Origin: Pezizomycotina sp. ARF18
Taxonomy: Eukaryota > Ascomycota
NCBI GenBank assembly: GCA_002224055.1
Contig: AZLU01000002.1
Location: 420,777 to 484,776, forward strand
DNA length: 64,000 nucleotides
Reading direction: 5' to 3'
The notes beneath the pieces were generated by a model. That model was not told the origin of the DNA. It saw nothing but the letters and a program-made list of their open reading frames with translations, and searched no databases. Numbering within the stretch: the first letter of the stretch is position 1; the number at the start of each line of letters is the position of its first letter. A program made the translations under genes and the position numbers. This document shows positions 1-13,739 of this stretch, one piece after another.

Positions 1-1338
1 GTGGGGCTGGCGGTTAAGCTCGTGAGTGTGATGATGATTGCATTCTCTGAGTTTTAACTGTAGCACAGGAACTTCCTAAGGATATTTGGTGAATATAATG
101 CTATACCAACAATTCCCGATTTTCCTTCCTTCCATTATCACAAGCTCAAGGAGCACATAATTCTGACAATAAATATGCCATCGTAAAAAGAAAAAAAAAG
201 GAAAGAATTGGAGGAGAGGACGTATTACAGGAAAACTAAAAGGTTACAAGCCAAAAGAAAGCTAAAACATAATGGAACATTAATGAGGACCGAGCCTCTG
301 CAGGTAGCTAAATTCTTCTATGCTAGGAAAGAATGCAGCGATGATACAATTTTTTCCGAATCGCCTCGCTGAAATTACAAGAAACATTTCAGGAAAACTT
401 AAAATAAGAACAAAGAGTTATTACGAAGCTAAATCTACGTCAATGATGTTGGATAGGTAAGAAATTTCCAAAGTATTTGATAAATAAATTTTTTTTCATG
501 CCGATGTAGTATTTATATCTGCATCTTTCCCACAATCTAGCAAATGCGAGACGATATTTTCATCCTCATTTGAACTGCCGGCACAATTCGAAACATTTCC
601 ACCAACGATCGTCCCATGTTACCGCTACTTCCCGCCGAGATAATTTTAATAGTAATTAGACACTTAGAGAAAAACACTTCTTGTCCTCGTTTCCCAGGTG
701 CAAGTTGCATAACTTGATTCGGTATATAGGTCATTGAGTCTATCGATGATGTTGCCACGACCCCCAGTCTTCGGGTATGCAGTAAGACTTTTAACAACTA
801 TTCGGCTGCTTCGTCGTCACCATTTAGAACTCTTAAGCTTAGCAAGAGCTATCAACATGCCAAACGTAGGGTTCAAGAAATGCTACAGCTAGGGTTAGCT
901 ATATATGTAACGGAAGTGATTGTTTGTATTTCATCGTATTACGATAACGATGAAAACAGAACAATTTCGCTTTGGCTGATAGCGAGGATGTGGGCCTCCA
1001 ATAGAGGAAAAAATGGTCCAATTGTGGAACAGGAAACTACAACGACCCAGAAGACGAGGAAACTGGTTATGGTAAGTTACCTTTGTCAGAAACCCTTTCG
1101 AACCAATTCACTCGATGAACAGACTTCCATTACATATTCAGGACAGAGGAATAGGTAAAATATATATATATAGCATTCTGACCTACGAGTGTGTATAAAT
1201 ATATCGTTCTGTTTGCGGAGATTTTTCGCTGGAAGCCTTATGCCTGTTTTACAATGAATGCGGTTGGAGCGTTACATTTAATATCTAGCAAAATTTCAAA
1301 GCTTATCATCCAAAAGATTGAATGGAAATCTATCGCAA
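1..1338. other. Upstream region, no gene assigned
   Basis: AT-rich and mostly without coding signal. A textbook intron-like segment lies at 1072-1141 (GTAAGT donor, TTCAG acceptor, + strand), flanked on the left by an acidic, coding-looking stretch. A short 5' exon of the next gene or a small separate gene may therefore sit at about 880-1160. I recognise no family in it and cannot choose between these readings. Confidence 0.3.
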
Positions 1339-4300
1339 TGGAAGGCCAGGCACCGCCGCGGTTGGTGTGGCGAATCGAATACGGCCCGGTCAGTCACGAC
1401 ATTCTCCTCGGAATGGGAAAAGCACAGGGAACAGATATTGCATTTATATCAAACACAAGGTCTATCGGAGGTCAAGCCTGAAATGGAGCGTAAAACGGGT
1501 TTCGTTGCTAGGCGATTGGTACATTTTCCGTTTCCTTTTGAAGAAAATTATTATCTAATCGTTTTTAAAAACCAAAGCTTAGCCCAGTACCAGTCCCACA
1601 TTGCAAAGTGGAACGAGCATAAATATCTTAAACTCACAGAAGCCCCAGTTAGCTTATATTTCGGCACGAGCCATCGATAGATGTTTGTTAGGGAAGAAGG
1701 CTGCTTTCTGCCTAAATGGGAGATACCCTCAAAGAGGTTATCGAAAGCCCTTGAAGTGAGACATGAGTTGGATACAATTTCTAAGCGTAAGCTTCATTTG
1801 CCTTTAACAAGTGCTAAATAACCCAGTTCCTAACATTTTACATTGTTGGTACCACTAGTTGCCTCCAAGAAGGATGCTCCTTTGACCCTCTATAATGCTT
1901 TTTCTGAGGAAGGTCTCGTCTTAGGAGACGATAGCAAGGACAAAATCGGCGGCCCAGATGGAGCGCCAACAATAATTGACTCCTGCAACGTAATGGTATA
2001 CACTGCAAGTACCAATGTTTAGAGCTCAACCTCGATGACAGTTTTGCAACTGGGACACAAGAAGTGAATGCCGAGACAGGACAAAGTATTCAGCCATGAA
2101 GTTGGGAAGAGTTTCGAATTGGCTAAACCAAGTGCAGTCAGTCGAAACAAGTCACGAAGGTGTTGCCTACGATTTCTCCAACACGATAACACAAGAAGCG
2201 GGGTTCAATATACCAGAGGGAATCTATGGAAACTCTATTAATATGTCTGGTTTCCTGTTTGATTCAGTCTGGGACGATGATCCGCACCATGAAAACAGCG
2301 GCTGCCGAGAGACCGTCGTTAGTCCTAATATTTCTAAGCTACTAGCGCAAAGAACGCAAGTCAGGAAGGCGATGAGGTACAAGGCGTGGTGACAAACAAT
2401 AAGCAGATTGCGGAAGAGGATGATAACGAATCCATAGTCTCGTCGGTTGAATCGGCGTTCTCTCGGAGAACAGGAGCTTTCAGCGACACGACAGCCTCAA
2501 GTTTGGCTATCATAAGTCCTAGTATCACGCAGGCCTTCGTTACGCTGCTGCTTGAGAGAACCAATTTTAAATCCTTGGTGGAGGAACTTTGCAGCAAAAA
2601 ATCCGTGGAAAGAGTAGATCGTAACCTTGCTCGCCTTTTCAAAAACTATTCGACATGCCTTCGCGAGGAGGCCTGTGCGAGCCCGGAGATCCAAACTGCG
2701 AAATGGGCGAGATCGCATTTCCGGGATATTGCTCGGCAGATGAGAGAATGCGTATTTGCATTGACAGATATCTATAGTGGCTTTCAAATGAGTGCAATGC
2801 TGAAAACCTCTACTGAGGGCGACGCATCACGATATAAAATACAACGTTTCCTAAACGAGGTTCTTGACAGTGCCCCTCAGAGGAGCAGGAGGCGACTTAC
2901 GGCCACGCTTATTGAGTAGTGCTTGTGGTGCAGAATTGAGTAAGGAGGACTCTGATATGGAAGAAGACACTGAGCCGCCGACGAACCTCAGCTTGGTTGA
3001 GAGGTTCCTCTTTGAGGTAGTGCATTTAGGAGGCTGATCACTGAACTGGAAAGGTTTTGCGGAAGAGAGCGAATTGAGTTGAAGCATCTTGAACGCGCTG
3101 CCGACTTAAGGATCTCTACTGAGGACGAGCATGGTGGTGAGAGAGTTATTTATCTTTCGAAGTCATTAAAATATAGAGATAAACAAGCTGACCATTACGA
3201 CTCTGATTCTTCGATAGGGACAAGGAGAACTTTACCCGGATTAACCCCGGAACAGATGGCACAAAACATTGACGGAGCATCCTTCAACACTAGAGACAGT
3301 CCACGAGGTCGTGAAGAGGAGCCTGGAGAACTCGATGAAGGAGAATTTGATGAAAAGACAAAGTTACAGGTTGCTTTGATACTTCGGTTGGGATTGACGG
3401 GCTTGGGAACCCTGATCATCAGGCTATCAAGGACCGGACGGGCTCTAGTTCGTCAATGAAAATTATCGCAGAAGAGAGCAGTAACTGCGGCGGAAACGAA
3501 TGCAGTTTCGGTATTGTATTGCCTGATTCTTTTAACAATGCCGTGGACGACAGCATTAACGAGTTTTCTAAAGACTTCTTGGACAAAATGGCGCAGCTAC
3601 CCTCTGCCCAGTACCAAGTGCGCGGGGGTACGGCTGGTACTTCGGTAACGCTGGTAGCACTGATACAATGTCGAAACCCTCGGAAACTTTCCTTAGCAAG
3701 CGTAAGCGAAAGTCGGGCGGGTCCAGCCATGACGGAAGTGGTGACAAGGAAGGCGACAACGGCAGGAAACGAGATGAGGATATTCCCAGCAAATACGATG
3801 GAGTGCCAGACCCGAAAGATCCAGAATACGCTTATCCATCTTTCAAGAAGGACCCACAAACCCACGGAGAATGTGCTTTATTCATAGCGTCAACATTGAG
3901 TGTTCTTAAAGGTCATTTGAAGCGTCATCACACAAAGCACATCAAATGCCGCCTGTGCCCCATGAGGTGGGGGATAAGGATCAACCGAAAACGCACCTCA
4001 AAACTCACTCGGTTGAAGTTTTGGAGACCATGATAGAAGACTTGTCCGATTCGGATCCGGAACTTAAGAACCTACTCAAAGATTGAAGGATGCGGGGACC
4101 TGGGAAGCCATTTCCCTCGCGATCTATCCAAATCGGGTAGGAGATACTCCCTCTCGAAGTAAGTATCCTAGAAAAGTCTAGATTTGGCCTTTGATGATTG
4201 GTAAGTAGAGTAGTGTGGAATATATTATCAAACTAATAAGCTTCAGACGTGAACATTCAAGAGCTTCTACGGATTCCTATAGGGCATCAGGTTTCATGCT

Positions 4301-5481
4301 TTGCCGGCACGAATGGGCGAAGTTCGTGGAATGGGAAACGAATATTCTGGCACCAGAAACGCAAACAGATCTTTCTAAAGCCGCCGCCGTGCTCCGAAGC
4401 AAACTTGAATCGTCGTTACGATACGCTAAGAAAACTCCGAATATTGTGCTTCCTGAAACCCGTGGAGAAGGTAAGCCGTAGCAAAGTTGGCCTTCATGGA
4501 TGGCATGTTTGTGCTAACATATATTTTCATGAACTTGAAGTATCTGTACAGCCGGGAGAATTTTGCTCATTTTTTCTACGGCCTTTGAGCCAAGGGAACT
4601 ATGGCTTGTTTCCTCAGCCAGGCCTAGATAATAACGGAGATTCGCACCTCCGATCGGAGTCAGCGGCGAGTACCCTTCCAGGTGAACAGAGTAGCGCAGA
4701 TTTAGAAGTAGGTTCTACCAACAGCTCAAAGACCTCGGCCCCGCTCAAAATCCGTTAACTGGGTGGACGGTGGTGCTGCATATTCGCCCGCGCGTGAACT
4801 CGGAATAACTTTTGCTCGCGACGTCGTACTCACAGTAGGAGATAACCGAAACTGGGAAGCCGTAGAAGACTTCCTCTCGAGAGAATATGAGCAGTTAATG
4901 AAATCCGGTAACTTCCGCGGGTTTGAGTATGACTCGGTAGAGGATGGCGCTATTACGATAACAAACGGGTGATCTCGGTGGGGCAATAACGAATTTCGCA
5001 AGTGCGAGTGATGGTCCCGTTATGAAAGCTAGATTTATTAGCGCGAGTGGCTCCGACTCGAAAGGTAATCCTCCTAGCAAAAAAGCCCGGTCATGCTCCC
5101 CAACTCCCTCGACTAGGGTAGATGAAGGGCTGCTAGAAGGACGTTACCATGTACTCCAAGAGGGTCATCCCGGCTTTAGCTCAGCAGCCATCAACACCGA
5201 TCCCTCCGCTATCCTTGTGACGCGTTGGTGTCACATCTCCCCAGACGTTTCCAAACTTTTGGCACACAAAATCGCCGCAATGCTTCGAACCTAGCTCCCA
5301 AGTGGTTGATCCGAACTCCCTCGTAGTCGACCATGTTCCGCAAGCATACGAGGCTAATTCTTATTTGCAATCAACCGCTTTCGATAATCCGCAATCGACG
5401 CCCCTGGCTGAGGCATCAATCGACGAAAGTAACTGGGATGAGGTGTTAGAAGACTTTCTGAGGCAACACAGCAAAGTTTGA
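1339..5481 (+). CDS. Clr5-domain / C2H2-like zinc finger regulator-type protein
   Basis: Probable nuclear regulatory protein of a fungus-specific family. The N-terminal part (1420-1630) matches the Clr5 domain: SEWEKHREQILHLYQTQ, then GFVARR, then YQSHIAKWNEHKYLK after an in-frame 69-nt intron (1519-1587). The middle (2390-2920) is the acidic then helical segment usual in such proteins (DDNESIVSS, later RLFKNYSTCLREEA). At 3790-4010 lies a fungal C2H2-like module (LKGHLKRHHTKHIKCRLC). A spliced tail follows: GTWEAISLAIYPN, then an 88-nt intron 4159-4246 with CTAAT branch site and another donor at 4471. It ends with NWDEVLEDFLRQHSK and a stop at 5481. The start is uncertain; ATG 1339 is the nearest candidate. 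The reading frame changes several times where no intron fits, as in most genes here. It could be two adjacent genes. Target and function are unknown. Confidence 0.6.
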
Positions 5482-8400
5482 TTTAGGCGGTCCGTTATAG
5501 ACATTCAGTCACCGATATATATATGCTTCTATCCTATTTATATCATGTTAAAGCCATCTATGTGTAGTCTTTGGACAAGTTACCCTTCACTATCACTCGT
5601 GGAAAACTAAAGGGAAAGATCAATTAAGCTTCTCTCTGCTTGAGATATCGTTTACCGTACCGTAGATTTAGCTCCAAAATAGGGCTGGAGCTTTAAAGAG
5701 CCCCTAAAATGGTGATTTGGAGCGCTAGGGAACCTAGGAAATTCCATTTAGGTATATATTTGCTGAGTTACCTATTGAATATATCCTAAGCATGTAACGC
5801 AGTCTTTAAACATAGTATTGTAAGAATCTTTATTTGTTGGCAGTACTATGTGCTCCCACTGGAACATTTGCTTTATCCCCGGCAACAACATTTCCTACAA
5901 TGTGGTGATGTATTAGCGCTAGAGTTTTCTCGAAATGAAACAAGTAGCACAACGCTGCACAACCGGGCTGCACTGCCCACAGCAGAGACAGCCCCCTTTT
6001 TTGAGCTCTGCTAGTATGTTCCGCGGGAGTGCCCGACAAGGGCATATTAGTACTTGAAAGCCACCATTAAATTTTGAAGACATTTTGAGCAGCGCTCTTT
6101 TAGTGTAGCTGCTAGTTTCTTCCCACTTGATTTTTTTCCCGGCTTTTCAACTCTTTCCTTTTCTTTTCTCTCCTCTGAGCATTTACTTTTAGTTGGAATG
6201 CTGTTTCGGTCTGGACCTTAGTTATCTATCATGAGCCTTCTAAAGGCATCAGATTGTATTATTGCTGAAATTTATCTGACTCAATTCAATACCGTAGAGT
6301 CCGATTACCTCTGCTTCATTAGATTATCAATATATCCTCATCAAGAACTCAAAACCTTTCCAAGATTTGACTGCCCTCAAAATAAAATACCAGCTTTTGG
6401 GATCAAATGTGCGATGTATAACATGGAAGCAATCGCAGCAGGAATTCTACTTTGGGTCGGTAACTTTTCAACCTGCCCGGACTTTTCTAGCACCGCTCGT
6501 TTTCACATGCAAATCATCAATGTGAAGGTGCGTGCTCTCCTGTGACGCAGAAAGCCTTACATATGCGAGATTCTCCTCGGGCGTATATGCCAGTAGTTTA
6601 CGTCCGAAATTAACTTTTGAATGATGAATGCCACAAGCCTTAGTAAAAGATCACGGAATCAAGTTATACAATTTTTACTCGAGACGGAGATGAGGCGATC
6701 CTATCACTATGTTATAATGCCTATGAAATTCGACATCTTTGGTTCGAATCTAGACGGCGTTCGGCAAGGTGACATGTTTGTACCTCACATATAGCACCGG
6801 CACTTCAAGTATTGCCTTGGTTTTATTTGAAAATTTGAAGAACTTTTCATCATCGGGAATCGGAGCAGAAAAAGGAATCCGCTCGCGCACTAAAAAAAAA
6901 AAAAAAAAAAATTCATTACTTGTGCATACTTTATCCGGCTTTAAAATTCCCCTTTGGAGCTAACGGCTTTCAAAAACTCTTCAATTCTAAGACTTTTATT
7001 CTTTAGCACCGCTTCACAAGCAATTGGACAGATATTATTATTGGCTTCAGCTCCGTCCGCGAGAAAGGCTTGCAATCACAAGGTTGAGTTCTGTTTTGGT
7101 ATATTAGAAGCCTCAAAGGCGCAGAATCTTCTTGAGTTTAACTCATCTCTTTGAAGAATTTGAAAACTTATAATAGCAACAATACCTATCCATGGGCCTG
7201 GGGGAAACAAATCACCTCGAAATTCATAATGATCCAGCATCATATCACTCCTTTACTGGTCTTCTCGAGTATTGCACTTGATCTTGGCCGACCCGAACTG
7301 ATACATCCCTTTTACATTCCAAGAGCATTCTGTATTCGCTTTGTCTTTCATGGCAACCAACCCATACCTAAAACTTATGATATGATTCTATGAGAAGATA
7401 ACCTAGAGAACCGCCGCTCCAGATGGTATTAAACATATAGAAATGGACTATTTATGTTCCATAACGCAGAGGGTCCTCGTAAAACGGACAACTCTTGAAC
7501 CTCAAACTTTGTTAAGGCACCAGTGAACTAACTAGCTGAATATACCCTTTTTTTTTTTTTTTCTTTGTGGCTGAGAATAGCTGTAAGCACGCGGTCAACG
7601 ACGCGAGAACCACCATTTTGGGAATGGTCATTTGAGAACTGCTCAATTTCTGAAGACTTTTCGAGCACAGGAGAGACCGGCTGGGGCCTGGGGCAGTGAA
7701 TTTTTGAGTGGGGCAAAAGTAAGCGATCGAGCTCGGCAACAAAACGCACTGGGGGCATAACTTTTAGGCTTCCTGAGCACTGCTGCTATAGCGATTACGT
7801 TGCGACATAGAAGGATAGCCTTTCCACAACGAGCAACTCTTGCTTATCAGTATTCAGTATCCTGGATAGACAGATTTTCTCCAAGACCATCTAATTTCTT
7901 TAACAACCATTATTAACTGTTACACACCATGGTACCTCCTTCTCGACGCGAATTAATAAGATTGATCGAAGCATGATCGATCAAAAGCACGTTTTCCCGT
8001 ACCCCCAATACTCGGAAGACTTATAAAGTAGGATCCTTTAAATGTGGACTTACTTCAGCTATATCGTTCCTGCCCGCGAGAAATAATCCTATTGAGCTGT
8101 CGCCCGTCTCTCTCTAGACTGACTCTAGTCGTCAATATTTATTAGCGTAAAATCATTCGTATGACTTTACAGTTCCTGACTTTGGTGGTTTCCCTTAGTG
8201 AAGCTAATCGCTTTATCGACACATTGCGGTTATTTGCGTCTTATAGTCTTGATTAACCTCGAATGGTATCACATGTATGGTGTCAGAGCACCATGCTCTG
8301 TGTGTGTATAAACTGGGGTATTCCCTCTTCACCAACCTCCATGAACAACATCCATAATCATCACTATCTACTATAGTGCTCCCACAGATGGCACGAGAGA

Positions 8401-9714
8401 AAAGCCTTATCCTACCAGGTTACTCTGGAACAGCCCGTTTCCGAGACCCTTTTTTCGAATTGGACAAAAAAAGAAATTAAATGACCTGCGGTGCTGAAAA
8501 AGTCTTCAAAAACTGAGAACCGACGGAACCGTAGCTACTAAGTATTCTAGAATGCACGTATAAATTGCTCTTTAAGCGAGTACCAGTATACTGATCAATA
8601 ATAATATTTTGGCGGACCACACTTTTTAGGGGGAACATTTAGCTTTGAACGCTTCAAGTTTTAAGACCTTTATAGCACTACAGAAATATGAGTACGCTCG
8701 AGGAATCCGTCTAAATGTTAATGGCTTTGGGAGATACAATTTCTTAAACTAATACTAGCATTCTACCTACGATACGATGCTTCCTTATTTCCGTTTTTTT
8801 TTTTTTTTTTCGAGAACGTTCTTACCATAAATATAAAGGGTCTCAGGCTATATGACAAGAATCGCTCGTTGCTGGCGTGGAAGCCGGACGGGTTCGGATA
8901 GCTACAATACTTTTGTGATGAAGTACCACAATTCCCAATGAAAATTTTTTTCAAGGTGATCTGTATGCCGTGTTTAGCGCTTTTATAGTACTTTCTTAAC
9001 AAATTAATGAGAAAGTTGCTTTTTAAACTTGGGTGGTACCAGTTATTTTTTTCTTTTTTTTTGGATGTACATGCTTTATGCTCATGAAGATCTACATGAA
9101 GATAATCCGAAATCGAGATATTTAGAAGCATGCGACAGGATCATTAGTAACGTATTTTAACCAAGGTAGAAATTTCGCTTCAGAGAAAGATGGTACTTGT
9201 AGACAGTACTGTTGGAGGACCAAGCACGAATCCCAGCGTCGCGCTTAATGCAAGGAACCATTATTCAAACAACCCAACCTCGCGCTTGATATTTGTACAT
9301 CTCGACTTCCCACCGCGCAGCTACGTTATTACTATTATTATAAAATGCGTCGTTTTTTTGTTAGCCTAAATTGTACCTTTGTTGACAAATAGCCGTGAAC
9401 CGCCTTTATTTTATTTAAATTTTTTTTTTTGGCTTTGAAAATAAAATAAAAAAAGTAAAATATAAAAAAAAAAAGGCGCATTGCAAATTCGAAAAGTAAG
9501 TGTTGCTAGGATTCTATTCGAAGACAAAATGACACTCTCGACACTTCTTTTTAAATCCAGTGTTCAATCAAAAATATTCTTACTTCAACTTCCATTATAT
9601 CTCAACTAGAACGAATCATCAAAGATCTACCAACGACGTCCTAATCATCCGAACCCCTTCTCAAGATCACAAAGTTAAGCCCTGGACTTCAGTGCCGGTT
9701 CACTAGATATCGAA
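5482..9714. other. Intergenic, no gene recognised
   Basis: AT-rich, with only short open frames that show no family signature, codon regularity or intron structure. Homopolymer runs: A20 at 6892-6911, T15 at 7548-7562, T17 at 8794-8810, plus an A/T-rich patch at 9350-9475. No tRNA or terminal repeats were seen. Confidence 0.5.
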
Positions 9715-11153
9715 ATGCAATACTTCTCGCCTCCAGCAGATGGTCCTCCATCTCCATCGGGATGCTTTAGAACACCGACGGGTGATCCTCAACCCTCAAA
9801 AACGATGTCGGGTAAGTTCAGGAGACTCGCTCGAAACTACTTCATGACCATTACCATTAAGGCGCGAGCACTCTCGACTGACTCTTCGAACGCTTTGCAG
9901 CACTACGGGCTGGGTCCCCATGCCAGATGGATACGTCAAGATTCAATGCCATGCTTACGAGATGACGCCGTGCTCGATGATCCGCAAATCCTTTTTCATG
10001 AAGCACATCTACGGCAAAGAAATCCCTTGGCTGTCTGCAAATCGCTCTCCTTCCCGAAAGACGGCGCCGACGCCGAGGGTGGTAGTTGCATTCTGCCGTT
10101 GTCACCTGGCTCGAAGATCCCGAGTAGGGCCATAATGGGAGGCCCCGTCATCGATGCGGTTACGTAATCGGTGTCCAAGGTCTCGTCGCCGTTCCGTTGG
10201 TTTTCGGCAACGTGCCTTTCATCGTGGAGGCGCTCTTGGTTGACGACTTGATCCCCAAGCAGCCTGACTTCGTAAAAGCCGGGAGGTTCGACATGATGCT
10301 CGGGAACAACTTCCTCGACCCGGATATGGGCGGCGCGCAGGTGACGGTGGACGTAAAGCTGAAGACTTTCATGTCGCTCAACGCCCCCTTCGGCGTTCAG
10401 TTTTCTCAGTGGGAGATGGATCCCAGGGTTCTTACGGTCCACACCAATGGTGCGTTATTCGTAACGGCACTGAGACTATAGGAGCAGGATCGGCATATTC
10501 TTCGCTCCGGCTTCCATTTTCAACACCTCGGAACCGCTTCCCCTGGACAAACCCGTACCCATCAACGTTCAGCGCGCGGAACTTATGGCGGCGATGGAGG
10601 CCCTGCATACCGTCCACGGTATTCTTGAGAGGCACGGGTGCTTGCAAGTCATCGACCGCGTCGAAATCAAAACCGACTCCGATTACGCGGCGAAAGGCGT
10701 CAACGAGTGGCTCCCGAAATGGAAGCGGAACGACTACAGGACCAAACAGAACAGGACCATCGCGAATCCGGATCTTTCGAAGGCCTTTGACGTCGGTCTC
10801 GAAGGTTTGGGGTCGTTGCTGTCAGCATTGAAGTTCACCTGGATCCCGCGGAAGGAAAACAAGGAGGCAATTGCGCTGGCGCAGGCCAGGGCAAAGGCAA
10901 ATACGAGCCAGGGCTTGCCTGGAAATGTAGATTTCGGCTCACCGACGCGAAAAATATGCCGGACGTTAAGCTGATCGACTTTAGTTCCCCCCTTGGTAGC
11001 GCGGGCGTCCCGATTCTGCGTAGCTAGAATTGCATTTTCAAGCTTGGCCGTCTTAAACACGGAGGAGTTCCGGCGGTGCTTAGTCCTACACAGTTGACCG
11101 AACAAGGTATCTCAGCTGATGATATCGTCGGTATCAGAATCAAAAGGAAGTGA
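9715..11153 (+). pseudogene. Retropepsin-like plus RNase H-like unit, possible retroelement-derived fossil
   Basis: Two recognisable parts lie in order. At about 10160-10420 a segment contains FDMMLGNNFLD, like the C-terminal ILGxDFL hallmark of retropepsin-type aspartic proteases. At about 10430-10970 is a type I RNase H domain, with QRAELMAAMEAL, VEIKTDSDYAAKGVNEW and PRKENKEAIALA. A further coding-like tail reaches about 11150. Protease beside RNase H suggests the pol region of an LTR-type retroelement. However, no reverse transcriptase, integrase or flanking long terminal repeats were seen, and the RNase H part resembles the cellular fungal RNase HI family more than Ty3-type RNase H. The unit looks broken, with a few breaks. 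Because neighbouring host genes have similar breaks, its age cannot be judged. Alternatives are a domesticated element or an ordinary host RNase H gene. Confidence 0.5.
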
Positions 11154-11776
11154 ATAGATGCGGGTCTACAATGATGAATATTTGTGGTATAATTCAATAA
11201 ACTGAGCTCTCAGTAATGTTGATCTCTTACGGCGGTTGTTGCAAATTCTCAATACTCAGGGAGGTAAGGATTCGGTGAACGGACTATGGATCAACCCTAG
11301 AACCATGCTCGGTGATAGCAGGTTTCATTTATTATCCACCACTTCACCAAAATTGTGCTAACGGTTTAGCCTTTTCCATTTTATGTACAGGGAACTGGAT
11401 AATATGAAGATATTAACATACACACTGAATATTTCAAATAAGAAGCATCAGGGTTATAAATCCAACACACTATTCTTAAGTACGAGCACGGGCGTATTTA
11501 CTGGTAGTATTAAGGAAGGAAGGAGAATTAATAGAGGAGCTTAACAGAAGAGCATAGTAAATAAATAAGTAAATAAATAAGGTAGTAAATAGGTAAGTAA
11601 ATAAATGAATACTCATTTCATCTATTCCTCTGACTGGCTTCCTCCCTGAAATTCTGCAGGCAGGAGAAAGACTTAAGCGCGCCTGTCGCCATATGAATAC
11701 CCAAGCTCCTCCCAATTCTGAAATCTTAGGGAGATGCTTTCCAATATTTCAAATCGCCAGACATCATTCTCCAGTC
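11154..11776. other. Intergenic with TAAA-type microsatellite
   Basis: A short interval between convergent genes. It holds an imperfect tetranucleotide tract of TAAA/TAAG units at about 11556-11607. No coding or RNA gene signal was seen. Confidence 0.5.
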
Positions 11777-13515
11777 TTAGCAGATGCTCAGACTCACGAC
11801 AAGGCCGAGAACATTTGAATTATTGTCCCACGCGTTCCAGATCATGCAAAGCATGATACCCTCTTTCCACATGCTATAATCACCGGCAGGATGCTGTACA
11901 CTCCAATTTCCAATTATTTTCTCTCCGTGCGCGTACCCACACTTCTCCGTAGTTACATCGCTTCCGCGTTCTCCCATGACCCAGCCTTCAACGCAGATAC
12001 TCACACGCTTGAGAGTAGGGCAGCCGCGCAATAAGCCTATGAGATCGTGTACCCGGTACCGACCAAGTCATTCCCCTCACAAAAGTGTCCATGACGCTGT
12101 TTCTTTAGTAAATTCGATGTTATGTCGTAGTATAAATTCTCTACTAGGACAAGTTTCTCTGGCTGAGCCGATTCGTTGGTTTCGAAAGGACCGGTTCTTC
12201 CGTAAATATGGTATACTTCTCCAGGTGCAAAGTGAAACCGAAGTACTCGAGCCGATCGGCAAGTACATTTGTAACTGTCGGGTATAATTTTGCTGCCAAA
12301 TCAAGCAGATCGATTTCGAGCTGACGGTCGACCGAGCGCGTCTCATTCTGCTCTGAATAGTCGTATAATCGGCGGTAAATTATAATGTCTCCCGAGGATA
12401 TATCCAGAGATTCGACTCTGCCGCCATGGCTGCAAGATAATTCAAGACCGGCCGCGTCGTTACAGGCGTAGTCACCTTTTTGAGTTTTATGCCGGCAGCA
12501 TTTAAAAGTTCGAACATGGGTCGACTTTGCCTGTGAAGAAGGGATGCTTCTCGACACGGTGGATAACAAGTTCCTCCAGGTTCCGTAAATCTTCACATTA
12601 TCCTCGTGGAATGGTAGCTGCGAGGTGCGGAGAGATAACGATTTTAAACTTGCGCCGGTATCACGGATTATGAAGTCTATATATAATCTCTCGGTTGAAG
12701 ACTGTGAGATGTCTAGAATCTGTAGAGCTGAGTCTCTGAGAGCACGAGCAATCGCACTGTTCCCGTCACACCTTCCATGGAGCCTCTTGATCAGCTCAAG
12801 CTGGTCAACTTTCGGATTGTCCAGTATTGTTGAGGACGTGAGGGATGGCAAGCGGCGGCCTGAGACGTCGTCAGCCCCAGTGACCGCAAAACCCGGTTCT
12901 TTTAATTATTGGCCTCTCCTCTTCTTGGCATTTCAACACGATATAGAGAAACTTCGCGATATATAGCTCCGAGTCTCGGTCCCATTTCCAAAAAGGGTCA
13001 ATGTTGATCTTCAGGCACCTGATTCTGGTAAAATAAGTTAAAAAGTGCTTCGCAGTGCTGTTGCTAAACGGCGGAAGCCATTCGCAAAGTTATCCCAGTG
13101 AAAAGAGATGTTTAAACTCTGAATACATCGACTAATGTACTCTTCGCATTCTCCCTCCGACAGGAACCGAAGTCTTTCCGAGTTTGCAATAGCGTCCTTC
13201 TTCGCCTCTGGTCGAGATTGGCGTCTTTGCGCATTGAATTCGAGACGAAGGCTTGAGAAGAGTTGCGTTCCGATTAAACCATGTAAAAAACGGTGACAAA
13301 GTCGTAATGATTTCAGGTCCCGACGCTCGAGCTTTACGGATAGAAGCAAAGATGCATGCACATGCATCTGTTAGCAATGCTAAGGATGTGAGTTAATACG
13401 CGTGAGAGAGACACCTACCGTTTCCGACTCGATCAACTGCAAGAGGAGCTCCGTTGGGAGTATAAGCAGGCCACTTTCTCGCTGTTGCTGGCGTGTTGTT
13501 ATCCTAGGATGTCAC
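11777..13515 (-). CDS. F-box protein
   Basis: Probable substrate adaptor of an SCF ubiquitin ligase. The first exon (down to 13419) encodes the F-box start LPTELLLQLIESET. An 87-nt intron (13332-13418, GTAGGT donor, GTAAAG acceptor) then joins in phase to LERRDLKSLRLCHRF and LFSSLRLEF, the typical second half of fungal F-boxes. The rest is an unrecognised fungal C-terminal region: a long segment at 12851-12144 (for example DISSGDIIIYRRLYDYSEQ) and a final segment with GCPTLKRVSICVEGW at about 12020, of the kind that ends LRR-like F-box proteins. The initiator ATG is not clear; no in-frame ATG follows the last upstream stop, probably because of a local indel. The substrate is unknown. Confidence 0.65.
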
Positions 13516-13739
13516 CATACCCAGTTATAGTCGTCAGAAAAGCTGTGGAAAAGGAGTATAATGAGGATGCTGAGGTCTTCGAAAGCATTAGTCTAAATGT
13601 TCTTCTTGTTTTAAGGTTCATGACTAATGGATTCCAAGGCGACAAGTTTCAGTAAAAGCAAATAGAGTCTGGTCACAAGATTGAGCCCTATAAGCAAGTA
13701 CTTTTTACACCACGTCGAAATTCTGAAAACCTCAACGTT

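Noticed and set aside
6231-6545. 104-codon open frame (+)
   Set aside because: No family signature, AT-rich, no splice or promoter support; the length is expected by chance.
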